The notes: generated by a model not told the origin, from the sequence alone. Positions 1 through 9,420 are shown, counted from the first letter of the stretch. The stretch is 64,000 nucleotides of DNA from JL08 sp963765555 (GCA_963765555.1 CAVXWX010000003.1:620001-684000), one strand, 5' to 3'. A program made the numbers and translations.

Positions 1-35
1 TGTTTGCGCGCGGCTAGGCACCGCGCGCAGCAGGA

Positions 36-2070
36 TCACTTTTTCAGCAGCGATTTCACCTTGGCTGCGGTCGCTTCGGCCGTGATGCCGAATTGTTCGA
101 TACAACACCTCGGCAGGGGCCGATGCGCCGAACCCGTGCATCCCGATAAAGCCGGATTTTTCCCGCTTGCCGCGTTCGCCGAACAACCACCGGTCCCAGC
201 CAAAGCGGATTCCCGCTTCGATTGCGACGCGCACGGGGCCGCCGGGCAACACGCGCTTGCGATAGCGTTCGTCCTGTTCCTCGAACAGTTCCCAGCACGG
301 CATGGACACAACCCGCGTACCGATCCCTTCGGCCTGCAACAAGTCGCGCGCGGCCATGGCAATTTCCACTTCGGATCCGGTCGCCATCAGGATCGCCTCG
401 CGTTTGCCTTCGGCGTCGGCCAGAACATAGGCGCCCTGTGCGGTCATGTTCTTGGTCTTATGCTCTTTGCGCACGGTGGGCAGGCCCTGACGGGTCAGCG
501 ACAGAACCGATGGCGTTTCCTTGCTGGTCAGGGCAATTTCCCATGCTTCGGCGGTTTCGATCGTATCGGCGGGGCGGAACACATAGGTGTTCGGCGTGGC
601 GCGCGAAATGGCCAGATGCTCCACCGGTTGGTGGGTCGGGCCGTCTTCGCCCAGGCCGATGCTGTCATGGGTCATCACAAACACGGTCGGGATACGCATC
701 AGCGCGGCCAGACGCATGGCAGGGCGGGCATAATCGGTGAAACACATGAACGTGCCGCCATAGGGGCGCATACCGCCGTGCAGGGCCATGCCGTTCATCG
801 CTGCGGCCATGCCGTGTTCGCGGATGCCGTAGTGAATATAGCGCCCCTTGCGGTTTTCCGGCAGGAACACGCCCAGATCGGCGGTTTTCGTGTTGTTCGA
901 TCCGGTCAGATCGGCGCTGCCGCCTACGGTTTCGGGCATGATCGGGTTGATCACTTCCAGCACTTTTTCGGATGATGCCCGCGTGGCCAGTTTCGGCGCG
1001 CTTTCGGTCATCTGTTTTTTGAACGCCTTGATCGTCGCGCTGAGTTTCTTGGGCGCGTCCAGCGCATAGGCGCGGGTAAATTCGCGCTGCTTGTTGCCGG
1101 GCAGGGTGGCAAAACGCGCCTCCCATTCGGCGCGGGCTGTTGCCCCGCGTGCGCCAATCGCTTCCCATGCCGATTTGACAGCGTCAGGAATTTCGAACGG
1201 GCCGGTGGTCCAGCCATAGGCGGTCTTGGCCGCGATCAACTGGTCCGCATCGGTCAGTGCGCCGTGACCCTTTGAGGTGTCCTGTGCGGCGTGGCCCAGT
1301 GCGATATGGGTCTTGCAGGCGACCATTGTGGGCTTGTTGCCCTTTTTCGCCTGCGTCAACGCGGCATCGATCGCCACCGGATCGTGGCCGTCGATTTCCA
1401 GCACGTTCCAGCCCGATGCCTTGAACCGCGCGACCTGATCGGTGCGGTCGGCAATATCAACGGTGCCGTCGATGGTGATGTTGTTGTTGTCCCACAGCAC
1501 GATCAGCTTGCTCAGCTCGTGCCGTCCGGCCAGCCCGATGGCCTCTTGGCTGACGCCTTCCATCAGGCATCCGTCGCCGGCGATCACATAGGTATAGTGA
1601 TCCACCGCCTTGCGCCCGTAATGCGCGCGCTGCATTTCTTCGGCCATGGCAAAGCCGACCGCATTGGAAATGCCCTGACCCAGCGGGCCGGTTGTGGTTT
1701 CAATCCCCGACGCATGACCATATTCGGGATGGCCCGCCGTGCGCGCGCCCCACTGGCGGAAATTCTTGATTTCCTCAAGCGTCATGTCCTCGTAGCCCGT
1801 CAGATACAACAGCGAATAAAGCAGCATAGACCCATGCCCCGCCGACAGGATGAACCGGTCGCGATCCGGCCAGTTCGGGGCGGAGGCATCGAATTTCAGG
1901 TGTTTTTCAAACAATACGGTCGCCACATCGGCCATGCCCATCGGCATGCCGGAATGGCCGGAATTGGCGGCCTTGACCGCGTCTAGGGTCAGCGTCCGGA
2001 TCGCCGTTGCCTTGGACCAGTGATCGGGATGGGCGGCAGAAAGGGCGGCAATGTCCACAGGTGCATTCAC
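36..2070 (-). CDS. tkt: Transketolase, with a frameshift near its 3' end
   Basis: Thiamine-diphosphate enzyme of the pentose phosphate and Calvin routes that moves two-carbon ketol units between sugar phosphates in the cytoplasm. The frame opens with a GTG at 2070 (product starts MNAPVDIAALSAAHPDHW) behind an AAGGAC ribosome site. The TPP motif GDGCLMEG lies near residue 164 and the second-domain REHGMAAAMNG near residue 417. The length, about 677 residues, is normal for the family. Around position 98 the frame shifts by one base: the original frame runs off the window without a stop, while the other frame gives the canonical tail EQFGITAEATAAKVKSLLKK and a stop at 36-38. I read this as one inserted base. 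The gene is divergent from the coiled-coil/zapA pair. Confidence 0.93.
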
Positions 2071-2330
2071 GGGTCAGATGTCCTTTTGATTGGGCAGATC
2101 GGTTGGCAGAAAGGGCCGGTTGGCCAAGGGTCTTGCCCGCTGAATAACAGCCGGTCCGCAAAGATCAAGCACCCGTGGTATCGGCACATGAAGGCCGTGC
2201 TTCAAGTGATTGAAAGCAAAGGGGCGCAATTTGGTTGGGCTTTGGGTAAACTTGCGGCATATCCAAGCACGGGGCGATTCGCATGGACCGGCCCCGGAGG
2301 CACAGCGCATGGCAGAACAAAGGATTGGGC

Positions 2331-2852
2331 ATGAGCGAGATTGAGGAGTTGCACCGACGGATTACCGCCGCGATGGACCGGATCGGGCAGGGGTTGGACG
2401 GACTGTCGGGCGCGTCGGCACCTGCAGACACAGGTATAGGCACTGGGGCAGATGCGGATGCTTTGGCCGCGCTTCAGCAGGCGCTGGACGAAGAAAAACT
2501 GGCCAATGCCCAGTTGAAAGAACGTGTCGCGGCCTTGCGCAAGCAGTTGGACAACACCGAAACAAACGCCGCCCAGCACTTTCAGGAACAGGGTACGCGC
2601 AGTGCCGCCCTTGATGGCGAACTGACACGGTTGCGCAAAGCCAACGAACAATTGCGCAATTCCAATGCCGCCCTGCGCGAGGCAAACGAGGCAGGCGTAG
2701 GTGAACCACACCTGATCAACAAGGCGATGCTGGCCGAATTGCAGGCGCTGCGTGCGGCCCGCGCGGCCGATGCCGCCGAAGCGCAGGCGATCATGGGCAC
2801 GCTGGCCCCGCTGATCGAAGCCGCAGCCCAGGATCAAGAGGAGAGCATCTGA
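2331..2852 (+). CDS. Coiled-coil protein encoded directly upstream of zapA
   Basis: A 173-residue acidic, Ala/Leu/Glu-rich protein with no signal peptide or membrane segment. The start at 2331 (MSEIEELHRR) follows an AAAGGA ribosome site, while earlier in-frame starts have none. Residues about 45-130 form heptad-like coiled coil (for example LDEEKLANAQLKERVAALRK). Its TGA overlaps the zapA ATG by one base (TGATG), so the two are probably translationally coupled. No enzymatic motif was seen and I cannot name the family. The context suggests a structural partner in cell division, an inference from gene order only. Confidence 0.8.
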   Translation: MSEIEELHRRITAAMDRIGQGLDGLSGASAPADTGIGTGADADALAALQQALDEEKLANAQLKERVAALRKQLDNTETNAAQHFQEQGTRSAALDGELTRLRKANEQLRNSNAALREANEAGVGEPHLINKAMLAELQALRAARAADAAEAQAIMGTLAPLIEAAAQDQEESI

Positions 2853-3244
2853 TGCCCGAAGTACAAATCAGAATTGGCGGGCGCACCTTTGAAGTGGCTT
2901 GCCAGGAGGGCGAGGAACAGTATCTGCATACCGCCGCCAAGATGCTGGATGACGAAGCACAGGTCTTGGCCGATCAGGTTGGCCGGATGCCCGAAGCCCG
3001 AATGCTGTTGATGGCGGGCCTGATGCTGGCCGACAAAACCGCAAGCGTCGAAGACCGGATTTCCGTGATCGAGGCCCGATTGGCCGAACGCGATCAGGAA
3101 TTGGAGGCCATGCGCAACGCACCCGCCCCCGAACCCGAACGGATCGAAGTGCCGATTGTGCCGACGGCTGTGACCGAAACGCTGGCCGAAATCGCTGCGC
3201 GCGCAGAATCCCTTGCCGCCGCGATCGAAGAAAAGGCCGGCTAA
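2852..3244 (+). CDS. zapA: Cell division protein ZapA
   Basis: Small cytoplasmic protein that binds FtsZ and promotes bundling of the division ring. The 130-residue product has the family pattern: an N-terminal globular part (VQIRIGGRTFEVACQEGEE), the conserved stretch AAKMLDDEAQ, then MLLMAGLMLADK and a helical segment continuing to residue 105. The C-terminal part is longer than in short ZapA proteins and rich in Ala and Glu. The start is coupled to the upstream coiled-coil gene. It converges on, and overlaps by four bases, the minus-strand gene ending at 3241. Confidence 0.9.
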   Translation: MPEVQIRIGGRTFEVACQEGEEQYLHTAAKMLDDEAQVLADQVGRMPEARMLLMAGLMLADKTASVEDRISVIEARLAERDQELEAMRNAPAPEPERIEVPIVPTAVTETLAEIAARAESLAAAIEEKAG

Positions 3245-3675
3245 CGGCGCAGCAACCTGTTTAAAAGGCTCTGGCGCGGGGCCATCACGACCCGGTTGTG
3301 CGCCAGATCTTCGCACACGCCGTTCAAACCGCTGGTTAAGCCCACCAGAATGCGCTGTACCGCCGGAACGGTCGGATCGTGTGCCGCGTTGATGATCAGG
3401 CGGCGGGTGCAGCTGCGCAACATATCCGTCGCCGCTGTCGGGCCGGTATGCGCCGCAAGCTGGTCGGCAAACGCCTGTGCGTGATCCGCTACAACGTCGT
3501 CATTGTCGATAAACAGGGAAAGCGTTTCGGGCGCGATAATTCGTAAATTGTCCGGCGGGCCGGCATTGCGTTCGCACACACAGCCCAGATTGTCCTGCAA
3601 CCGCTTTTGCAGCAGGTCCAAAGACACAGTGCGCGCACCGGGCTTGTACCAGATGCGCGCACTGACTTGTTCCAC
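3241..3675 (-). CDS. Conserved hypothetical protein downstream of grxD
   Basis: Unrecognised product of about 144 residues. I place the start at the GTG at 3675, a few bases after the grxD stop; the longer frame would run back into grxD. No signal peptide or membrane helix is evident. It holds several Cys residues (CVCERNAGPP and LRSCTRRLIINAAHD) and a basic tail (SLLNRLLRR). Same strand and tight spacing make it the last gene of the bolA/grxD group. The function is unknown. Confidence 0.65.
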   Translation of the reverse strand: MEQVSARIWYKPGARTVSLDLLQKRLQDNLGCVCERNAGPPDNLRIIAPETLSLFIDNDDVVADHAQAFADQLAAHTGPTAATDMLRSCTRRLIINAAHDPTVPAVQRILVGLTSGLNGVCEDLAHNRVVMAPRQSLLNRLLRR

Positions 3676-3682
3676 AGGGCGT

Positions 3683-4045
3683 TTAGCCGTTGGCTTCGCG
3701 GATTTTGTCGGCGGCGTCCTTGTCATAGGCAACGCCGTTCTGTTCAAACAGAGTGTCCAATTCACCCGACAGCGTCATTTCGGTGATGATATCGCACCCT
3801 CCGACAAATTCGCCTTTGACATAAAGCTGCGGCACGGTCGGCCAGTCGGAAAAATCCTTGATCCCCTGGCGCAGGTTCTCATCGGCCAACACGTTCACGT
3901 CGGCAAAGTTCACACCCATGTAGTTCAGAACACCGGCAACACGCGATGAAAACCCGCATTGGGGCATTTCCTTGGTGCCTTTCATGTACAGTACCACATC
4001 ATTGGCGCTGATGGTTTCCTGAATTTGGCTGGCGGTATCGGTCAT
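3683..4045 (-). CDS. grxD: Monothiol glutaredoxin, Grx4/GrxD family
   Basis: Cytoplasmic CGFS-type glutaredoxin that carries and inserts Fe-S clusters, often as a partner of BolA. The 120-residue protein starts MTDTASQIQETI. It has the diagnostic active site PQCGFS near residue 31, the WPTVPQLYVKGEFVGGCDI segment that binds glutathione, and the usual acidic C-terminal helix. An upstream in-frame extension is possible but lacks homology-like sequence. bolA lies just upstream with one small gene between them, which supports a shared role in iron-sulfur handling. Confidence 0.95.
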   Translation of the reverse strand: MTDTASQIQETISANDVVLYMKGTKEMPQCGFSSRVAGVLNYMGVNFADVNVLADENLRQGIKDFSDWPTVPQLYVKGEFVGGCDIITEMTLSGELDTLFEQNGVAYDKDAADKIREANG

Positions 4046-4046
4046 C

Positions 4047-4298
4047 TTATGTCTCCGTCCTTTTGCCTTGCGGCACAAATCGTTTTGCATAGTCTTGCGG
4101 GTCTTTGGGCACAGTGTAGCGCGCGATCTGGCTGCCGCCACCGCCGCCCGAATTGTAATCCAGTTCAATCACATGATCGCCCTTGCCGGGCAGGCTGCCG
4201 CGTTCGGTGCCTTTGGTGCGGTGCAGCGCAAACGCCCCGCACAACACCGATACGATCCCGACCAGCACGATCAAAGGTATGATGAACCCCCAATCCAT
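4047..4298 (-). CDS. Small single-span membrane protein between bolA and grxD
   Basis: An 83-residue protein of unknown function. Residues 5-25 (GFIIPLIVLVGIVSVLCG) form one N-terminal membrane helix. A polar tail follows, with a run of five glycines (SGGGGGSQ) and a basic C-terminus (KRFVPQGKRTET). It lies one base upstream of the grxD start and four bases downstream of the bolA stop, so it belongs to the same transcription unit. Tight packing and a good frame support a real gene. Confidence 0.75.
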   Translation of the reverse strand: MDWGFIIPLIVLVGIVSVLCGAFALHRTKGTERGSLPGKGDHVIELDYNSGGGGGSQIARYTVPKDPQDYAKRFVPQGKRTET

Positions 4299-4302
4299 GC
4301 GC

Positions 4303-4539
4303 CTAGTCCGGCGCCTTTGTGGTCAGGGCCAGCGCGTGCAATTCGCCCTGCGATCCGTCCATTTTACCTTTGAGCGCGGCATAAACCGCACGCTGTTGCT
4401 GCACACGGTTTTGTCCGCGAAAGCTTTCGTCGATCACTTCGGCCGCGAAATGCGCGCCATCATCGCCCTGCACGTTGATACGGGCCTTCGGAAATGCCTC
4501 GCGGATCATCGTTTCTATTTCGTGGGCGGTAATGGGCAT
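4303..4539 (-). CDS. bolA: BolA-family protein
   Basis: A 78-residue stress and Fe-S-associated protein. The fold signature is present: MPITAHEIETMIREAFP, then VQGDDGAHFAAEVIDESF, then the RVQQQRAVYAAL helix and the GELHALALTT strand. The invariant His for cluster binding with CGFS glutaredoxins is likely in GELHAL. BolA proteins act with monothiol glutaredoxins, and grxD lies two genes downstream on the same strand. purL is upstream, separated by about 65 bases. Confidence 0.93.
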   Translation of the reverse strand: MPITAHEIETMIREAFPKARINVQGDDGAHFAAEVIDESFRGQNRVQQQRAVYAALKGKMDGSQGELHALALTTKAPD

Positions 4540-4604
4540 GGCAACACTCCGGTCATTGATGTGATAGATGTAGGCCGTGGATGTGCCGCGTGCAAGGGAT
4601 CGTG

Positions 4605-6764
4605 TCAGGCAATCGCAGCTTCAAAAGAAGAACGGAACAGCCCCGAAAGATCAGCCATTTCAGCGCTGTGCCCACCAAATGTGATGGTATCCCCGCCAAA
4701 CTGCCCGATCTTGCCTGCCGGAACGCCGGCCTTTTGGGCAGCGTTGATCAGGGCATCGGCCTTGTCCGGCGCGCAGGCCAGCACATAACGTGCCTGATCT
4801 TCGCCAAACAGAAATCCGGTATCTTCACGGTCCAGTTCCACGCCCACACCCGATTTTTCAGCCAGTTCAAACACCGCCAGCGCCAACCCGCCATCCGACA
4901 GATCGCTACAGGCACGGATCAGGGCGCGATTGTCGCGCACGAAACTGCCGTGGCGCTTTTCGGCGTCCAGATCGACATGGGGCGCATCGCCGTCGCGGCG
5001 GCCAAACGCCTCGGCCAGCAGGGCAGACTGGCCCAGATGCCCATGGCTTTCGCCCAGAAGGATCACAACATCGCCGCCCATCGCCTGATCGCCGATGATG
5101 TCGGCAGTAGACTGCAAAAGACCCACGGCACCAATCGTCGGGGTCGGCAGGATCGCAGAGCCATCGGTTTCATTATAAAGCGACACGTTGCCCGACACGA
5201 TCGGCATATCCAGCGCCGCCACCGCCGCGCCGATACCCTGGATTGCGCCAACGAACTGGCCCATGATCTCGGGCTTTTCGGGATTGCCGAAATTCAGGTT
5301 GTCGGTGGTGGCAAGGGGCAGGGCACCCACGGCGCTAAGGTTGCGATAGGCTTCGGCGACGGCCTGTTTGCCGCCCTCGACAGGGTTGGCTTTGACGTAG
5401 CGCGGCGTCACGTCCGAGGTGAAGGCCAGCGCCTTGTCGGTGCCGTGCACACGGATGATGCCCGCGCCCAGACCGGGTGTGCGGGCACTGTCGCCCATGA
5501 CCATGGTGTCATATTGTTCGAACACCCAGTTCTTGGCGGCGTAATTGGGGGATGACAGCAAGGCGCGCAGCCCCTTGATCGGATCAATCGACGGAACATC
5601 GCCCAGCGGTGCGGCGGCCGGTGTGGCAACCCACGGGCGGTCATATTCCGGTGCGTTGCCCGACAGCGCCTTAAGCGGCAGATCGGCCTTCACCTCGTTA
5701 TTATACATGATCAGGAAACGATCTTCGGCGATTGTTTCGCCAACAATGGCAAAATCCAGATCCCATTTTTCAAACACCGCGCGGGCGTCCGCCTCTTTTT
5801 CGGGGCGCAGGACCATCAACATGCGTTCCTGACTTTCGGACAGCATCATTTCATAGGCGGTCATGTTTTCTTCGCGCACGGGCACGTTTTCAAGATCAAG
5901 GCGCACGCCCAGATTGCCCTTGTCGCCCATTTCCACCGCCGAACAGGTCAGCCCGGCCGCGCCCATATCCTGAATGGAAATCACCGCACCGGTCTGCATC
6001 AGCTCCAGCGTTGCCTCCATCAGGCGCTTTTCGGTGAACGGATCACCCACCTGCACGGTGGGGCGTTTTTCTTCGATCGTGTCATCAAATTCGGCCGATG
6101 CCATGGTCGCGCCGCCGACACCGTCGCGCCCGGTTTTTGCGCCAAGGTACACAACAGGCATGCCCACACCCGACGCAGCCGAATAGAAAATCGCATCGGT
6201 ATCCGCCAGACCGGCGGCAAAGGCGTTCACAAGGCAGTTGCCGTTATAGGCCGGATCAAACCGCACCTCGCCGCCCACGGTGGGCACGCCGAAACAGTTG
6301 CCATAGCCGCCAACGCCTGCCACCACACCATTGACCAGTTGCCGGGTTTTGGGGTGGCTGGTTTCCCCGAAGGACAGCGAATTCATTGCCGCAACGGGGC
6401 GCGCACCCATGGTGAACACATCGCGCAAAATGCCGCCAACACCGGTGGCAGCCCCCTGATAGGGTTCGATATAGCTGGGGTGGTTGTGGCTTTCCATTTT
6501 GAACACCACGCACTGGCCATCGCCAATGTCGACGATACCGGCGTTTTCGCCGGGGCCACAGATCACCTGCGGGCCGGTGGTGGGCAGGGTGCGCAGCCAT
6601 TTTTTCGACGACTTGTAGGAACAATGTTCGTTCCACATGGCCGAAAAGATGCCCAGTTCGGTGAACGTAGGCTCGCGCCCGATAATGGTCAGGATAAGCT
6701 GGTATTCATCGGGGCTAAGCCCGTGGCTTTTGATCAGGTCGGGCGTGATGGCCGGCTCTTGCAT
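4605..6764 (-). CDS. purL: Phosphoribosylformylglycinamidine synthase subunit PurL
   Basis: Large ATP-dependent subunit that converts FGAR to FGAM in de novo purine synthesis, working with PurS and PurQ. The 719-residue length fits the small-PurL type. The sequence shows NEHCSYKSSKKWLRTLPT near residue 45, the ATP/Mg site GAATGVGGILRDVFTMGARP near residue 105, the QDMGAAGLTCS segment, and the second lobe GGDVVILLGESHGHLGQSAL. The frame is intact and starts MQEPAITPD at 6764. purS and purQ are not in the window. bolA follows at 65 bases. Confidence 0.97.
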   Translation of the reverse strand: MQEPAITPDLIKSHGLSPDEYQLILTIIGREPTFTELGIFSAMWNEHCSYKSSKKWLRTLPTTGPQVICGPGENAGIVDIGDGQCVVFKMESHNHPSYIEPYQGAATGVGGILRDVFTMGARPVAAMNSLSFGETSHPKTRQLVNGVVAGVGGYGNCFGVPTVGGEVRFDPAYNGNCLVNAFAAGLADTDAIFYSAASGVGMPVVYLGAKTGRDGVGGATMASAEFDDTIEEKRPTVQVGDPFTEKRLMEATLELMQTGAVISIQDMGAAGLTCSAVEMGDKGNLGVRLDLENVPVREENMTAYEMMLSESQERMLMVLRPEKEADARAVFEKWDLDFAIVGETIAEDRFLIMYNNEVKADLPLKALSGNAPEYDRPWVATPAAAPLGDVPSIDPIKGLRALLSSPNYAAKNWVFEQYDTMVMGDSARTPGLGAGIIRVHGTDKALAFTSDVTPRYVKANPVEGGKQAVAEAYRNLSAVGALPLATTDNLNFGNPEKPEIMGQFVGAIQGIGAAVAALDMPIVSGNVSLYNETDGSAILPTPTIGAVGLLQSTADIIGDQAMGGDVVILLGESHGHLGQSALLAEAFGRRDGDAPHVDLDAEKRHGSFVRDNRALIRACSDLSDGGLALAVFELAEKSGVGVELDREDTGFLFGEDQARYVLACAPDKADALINAAQKAGVPAGKIGQFGGDTITFGGHSAEMADLSGLFRSSFEAAIA

Positions 6765-6813
6765 CCTGTTGGATTCCCCAAATGGCAGTCATTTGGGCTG
6801 TCTTTAATCCAAG

Positions 6814-6843
6814 GGCGCGCGGGGGGAAAGACCCCCGCGCGCC
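6814..6843 (-). terminator. GC-rich 12-bp hairpin between the MscS channel gene and purL
   Basis: A perfect inverted repeat, 6814-6825 against 6832-6843, with a six-base GAAAGA loop. It sits between the stop of the MscS gene (6860) and the start of purL (6764) on the minus strand. There is no U-tract on either side, so it may be a transcript end stabiliser or Rho-assisted terminator rather than a full intrinsic terminator. Confidence 0.45.
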
Positions 6844-6859
6844 TGGGCGGGCATTCCGC

Positions 6860-9124
6860 CTATTTTTTTCCGGCCGCGTCCGCATCGCGTGTTTCCGCTT
6901 CGGATGCGGCAGCAGCGGAAATTCTGGCCTTGTCCTCTTCTGTCAGATCATCGTGATCTTCCAAGCTGGGGATGTTCACCCGCACTTCGCGGCGGGCAAA
7001 ATCGATACCGGCTTCGTCGAACGCTGCCTTGACCCGGTTGTAGATTTCCTTGCGCATCATGAACTGCGTTCCGGGTTTGGCCATGAATTTGCCGCGCACG
7101 ATCATCCCGACATCATCAAAGTTATAAACACCCTGCGATTTGAACGGCTGCAACATGTCATCCTTGAATTCGTCCATTGCCTGCACGTCCTGACCGATCT
7201 TCTTGAACATCTTGCGGACCTTTTCAGGATCCGTGTCAAAGGGCACAGTAAACTTCAGCTTGGTGATCACCCAGTCGCGGCTAAAGTTCGTGACCTTGGC
7301 AATATCCCCGTAAGGCACCGTGTGAACAAGGCCGAGATGGTGGCGCAATTGCATGGAACGGACCGAGATTTTCTCAATCGTGCCTTTGACATCGCCCACA
7401 TCGACATATTCGCCAACGCGAAACGCATCATCAACCAGAAAGAACACACCCGACACCACATCGGTCACCAGTTTTTGCGCGCCAAACCCGATGGCCAGAC
7501 CGGCAATTCCGGCCCCCGCCAGCAGTGGCGTTGTATCCACGCCAAGCCCGCTAAGCGCAAGCAAGGTGAACAGAACCACAATCGTCACCCGCGCCACCAG
7601 CAAGATCAGCGGCAGCACGGTCGACAGGCGCGAACTGCCCGCGCCTCCGCCATCGCCCAGTTCCTGTTCTTCCGAAGGCGCTTCGCCGGACGCGGTCATT
7701 TCCTTTGCCAACTGGCGGTTGATCACGACGGAAACCGTTTCCCAAAGCAGATAGCCAATGGCGATCGTGATCAGGAACGCAACAACGTTTCCGGCCAACC
7801 GCGCACCGACGGCACCGGCGGCCAGACTGGCAAGGGTGACCCCCCAGAAATTCGCGATCACAAGAACAACAAGACCAAAAACAATGACACGTCCGATCCG
7901 GACATAAGACAGTTCGGTCGCGTGATGGGCACGTTTGGCAATGATGCCTTCACCCAGCATTGGCGGCATGACATTTCGCACGATCCCGCGCACCATTGTA
8001 TCAAGCGCCGGAGCCATCAACAAAACGGCCATTGTCTTGAAATGCGGCGCGGTGCGCAGCAGATCGATCTGGCCATAGCTGGACAATGTCAGAACAAGCC
8101 ACCACGTCGCCAAGGATACAATGATTGCGAAATAGGGATAGGCGCTTGAAACCTTGGCTTCTATTTCGCTTACGCCTTTGTCCGGGCCGCGCATCATCTG
8201 CACCAGACCATCACGCGCGTTCCACGCGATCCAGACGATATAAAGATGCAAAGAAAGATTAAGCCAAAATCCCAGACGCATCTCTGCCACCGGAACCTGA
8301 TTGAGATCGTTGAACCCAAGGATCGCAATCGTAAATCCGAACAGGAACGAAAAGCCGATAATGTGCCGGTTCAGGAACTGCGCCGTCTGGTCATCGGCAT
8401 TGACCATGCGGTAATTTGCGCGCTTTGGCGCCAGCAGGAAGCGTGAAAAGGCAATCACGATCCGCGGCAGCGCCACAAGATTGAACAGGATGATCTGCGC
8501 AAAAGGCAGCATGTCCTGAGGGATGATCGAAAAGGCGACAGTGCGCCCCACGGCAAAAAACACGAAAACGCCCAACAGATCGCGGCACAAACGCCGGAAC
8601 AGGGCCACAACGGTTGCGCGCAGGGTTTCAGGCCGTTCATCATCTTCGTCCAGCGTATGCCAGCCACGGGTCAACCGGTTTACCAGCCATTCCGCAGCAA
8701 AACCCGCCAAAATCACAGTGAGGCAAAGCCCCACAAACATCAGGACACCGGAACCGCCGAATTTCGCAAAGAAATTGCTGATGGAGTCGGCTTGGTGAGA
8801 AATCAGATTGGGCAGCGCCTTGAAGGCAATCAATATCTGGCTGAAGGCACCCGTCGTGGTGTGATAGAAGATTTCGCTCAGGCCACTGGTTTCGTCCGAA
8901 CTGGCGGCCGCCTGTTCCTGCGCGACCGCGTCAAGCCGTTCCAGCAACAATCCCCGCACCTGTTCATCGGACATACCCGCCACCAGATCGCGCACATTTT
9001 CGGGCGAGAGCGTTTCAGGCAACGTCACAGCAGGTGCCGATGCCGCGTTTTGCGCCTGCACCGCACCGCTAAAGACGACACACATCATCAACGCGAGCGC
9101 GCCGGAAATCAATCTTGTCAGCAA
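6860..9124 (-). CDS. Mechanosensitive ion channel, MscS family, large form
   Basis: A 754-residue inner-membrane protein expected to open under membrane tension and release solutes in hypo-osmotic shock. It starts with a signal peptide (MLTRLISGALALMMCVVFSGAVQAQ). A periplasmic helical region runs to about residue 130, then many membrane helices. The MscS pore and vestibule lie at about residues 520-720, with GIAGLAIGFGAQKLVTDVVS and VDDAFRVGEYVDVGD as the typical pore-helix and beta-domain motifs. The acidic and Ala-rich tail ends in KK. The frame is intact. Its regulation is not visible. Confidence 0.92.
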   Translation of the reverse strand: MLTRLISGALALMMCVVFSGAVQAQNAASAPAVTLPETLSPENVRDLVAGMSDEQVRGLLLERLDAVAQEQAAASSDETSGLSEIFYHTTTGAFSQILIAFKALPNLISHQADSISNFFAKFGGSGVLMFVGLCLTVILAGFAAEWLVNRLTRGWHTLDEDDERPETLRATVVALFRRLCRDLLGVFVFFAVGRTVAFSIIPQDMLPFAQIILFNLVALPRIVIAFSRFLLAPKRANYRMVNADDQTAQFLNRHIIGFSFLFGFTIAILGFNDLNQVPVAEMRLGFWLNLSLHLYIVWIAWNARDGLVQMMRGPDKGVSEIEAKVSSAYPYFAIIVSLATWWLVLTLSSYGQIDLLRTAPHFKTMAVLLMAPALDTMVRGIVRNVMPPMLGEGIIAKRAHHATELSYVRIGRVIVFGLVVLVIANFWGVTLASLAAGAVGARLAGNVVAFLITIAIGYLLWETVSVVINRQLAKEMTASGEAPSEEQELGDGGGAGSSRLSTVLPLILLVARVTIVVLFTLLALSGLGVDTTPLLAGAGIAGLAIGFGAQKLVTDVVSGVFFLVDDAFRVGEYVDVGDVKGTIEKISVRSMQLRHHLGLVHTVPYGDIAKVTNFSRDWVITKLKFTVPFDTDPEKVRKMFKKIGQDVQAMDEFKDDMLQPFKSQGVYNFDDVGMIVRGKFMAKPGTQFMMRKEIYNRVKAAFDEAGIDFARREVRVNIPSLEDHDDLTEEDKARISAAAASEAETRDADAAGKK

Positions 9125-9244
9125 AGTCTATGTCCCTTGAATATCTTGTTTTGATTTTTGTTGACCTAAAATCGGGGAAAATCGCAGATTTTGCAAGGAC
9201 AACGCGCGCAGATGCAATCACGTGTAGGCAGGGACGGCCTGTCC

Positions 9245-9275
9245 AAAAAAAAAGGCCGAGCTAATAAGCTCGGCC
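9245..9275 (-). terminator. Intrinsic terminator downstream of the LysR gene
   Basis: Stem 9254-9262 pairs perfectly with 9267-9275 around a four-base loop. On the minus strand it is followed by nine T residues (9253-9245), a textbook Rho-independent terminator. It ends transcription coming from the LysR gene or from the candidate sRNA. Confidence 0.85.
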
Positions 9276-9412
9276 GAAGTCCAACAGGGAGGTATGAAGA
9301 TGATGCGCTTTTAAGCCATCATCGCCTTCGAAAGATCAAATAGGCAGCAGAGTTGAATCGATCAAGAGATTTCAGGCCAATATTCGGCAATCCCGATATG
9401 CACGGGACGCAT
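9245..9412 (-). ncRNA. Candidate small RNA with anti-Shine-Dalgarno motif, 3' of the LysR gene
   Basis: On the minus strand, downstream of the LysR stop (9421), lies a C-rich ACCTCCCT stretch (9286-9293), exactly complementary to a Shine-Dalgarno core. It is followed 10 bases later by a perfect nine-base-pair hairpin and nine uridines (9275 down to 9245). A CCUCCC element plus an intrinsic terminator is typical of alphaproteobacterial sRNAs such as the Rhodobacter CcsR type. The 5' end is not defined. It could have its own promoter or be cut from the LysR transcript. The opposite strand shows a GGGAGGT followed by a six-codon frame, which I judge to be the mirror of the same motif. Confidence 0.35.
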
Positions 9413-9420
9413 AGCTTTGA

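Noticed and set aside
2852..3300. 6S RNA next to zapA
   Set aside because: 6S RNA often follows zapA, but here zapA overlaps the convergent gene at 3241 and leaves no room.
9294..9314. Six-codon plus-strand peptide MKMMRF behind GGGAGGT
   Set aside because: The ribosome-site look is the complement of the CCTCCC motif on the minus strand, which together with the minus-strand terminator makes more sense as an sRNA. No plus-strand gene follows to be controlled.
9362..9412. 16-codon minus-strand frame after the LysR gene
   Set aside because: No ribosome site and no recognisable sequence; expected by chance.
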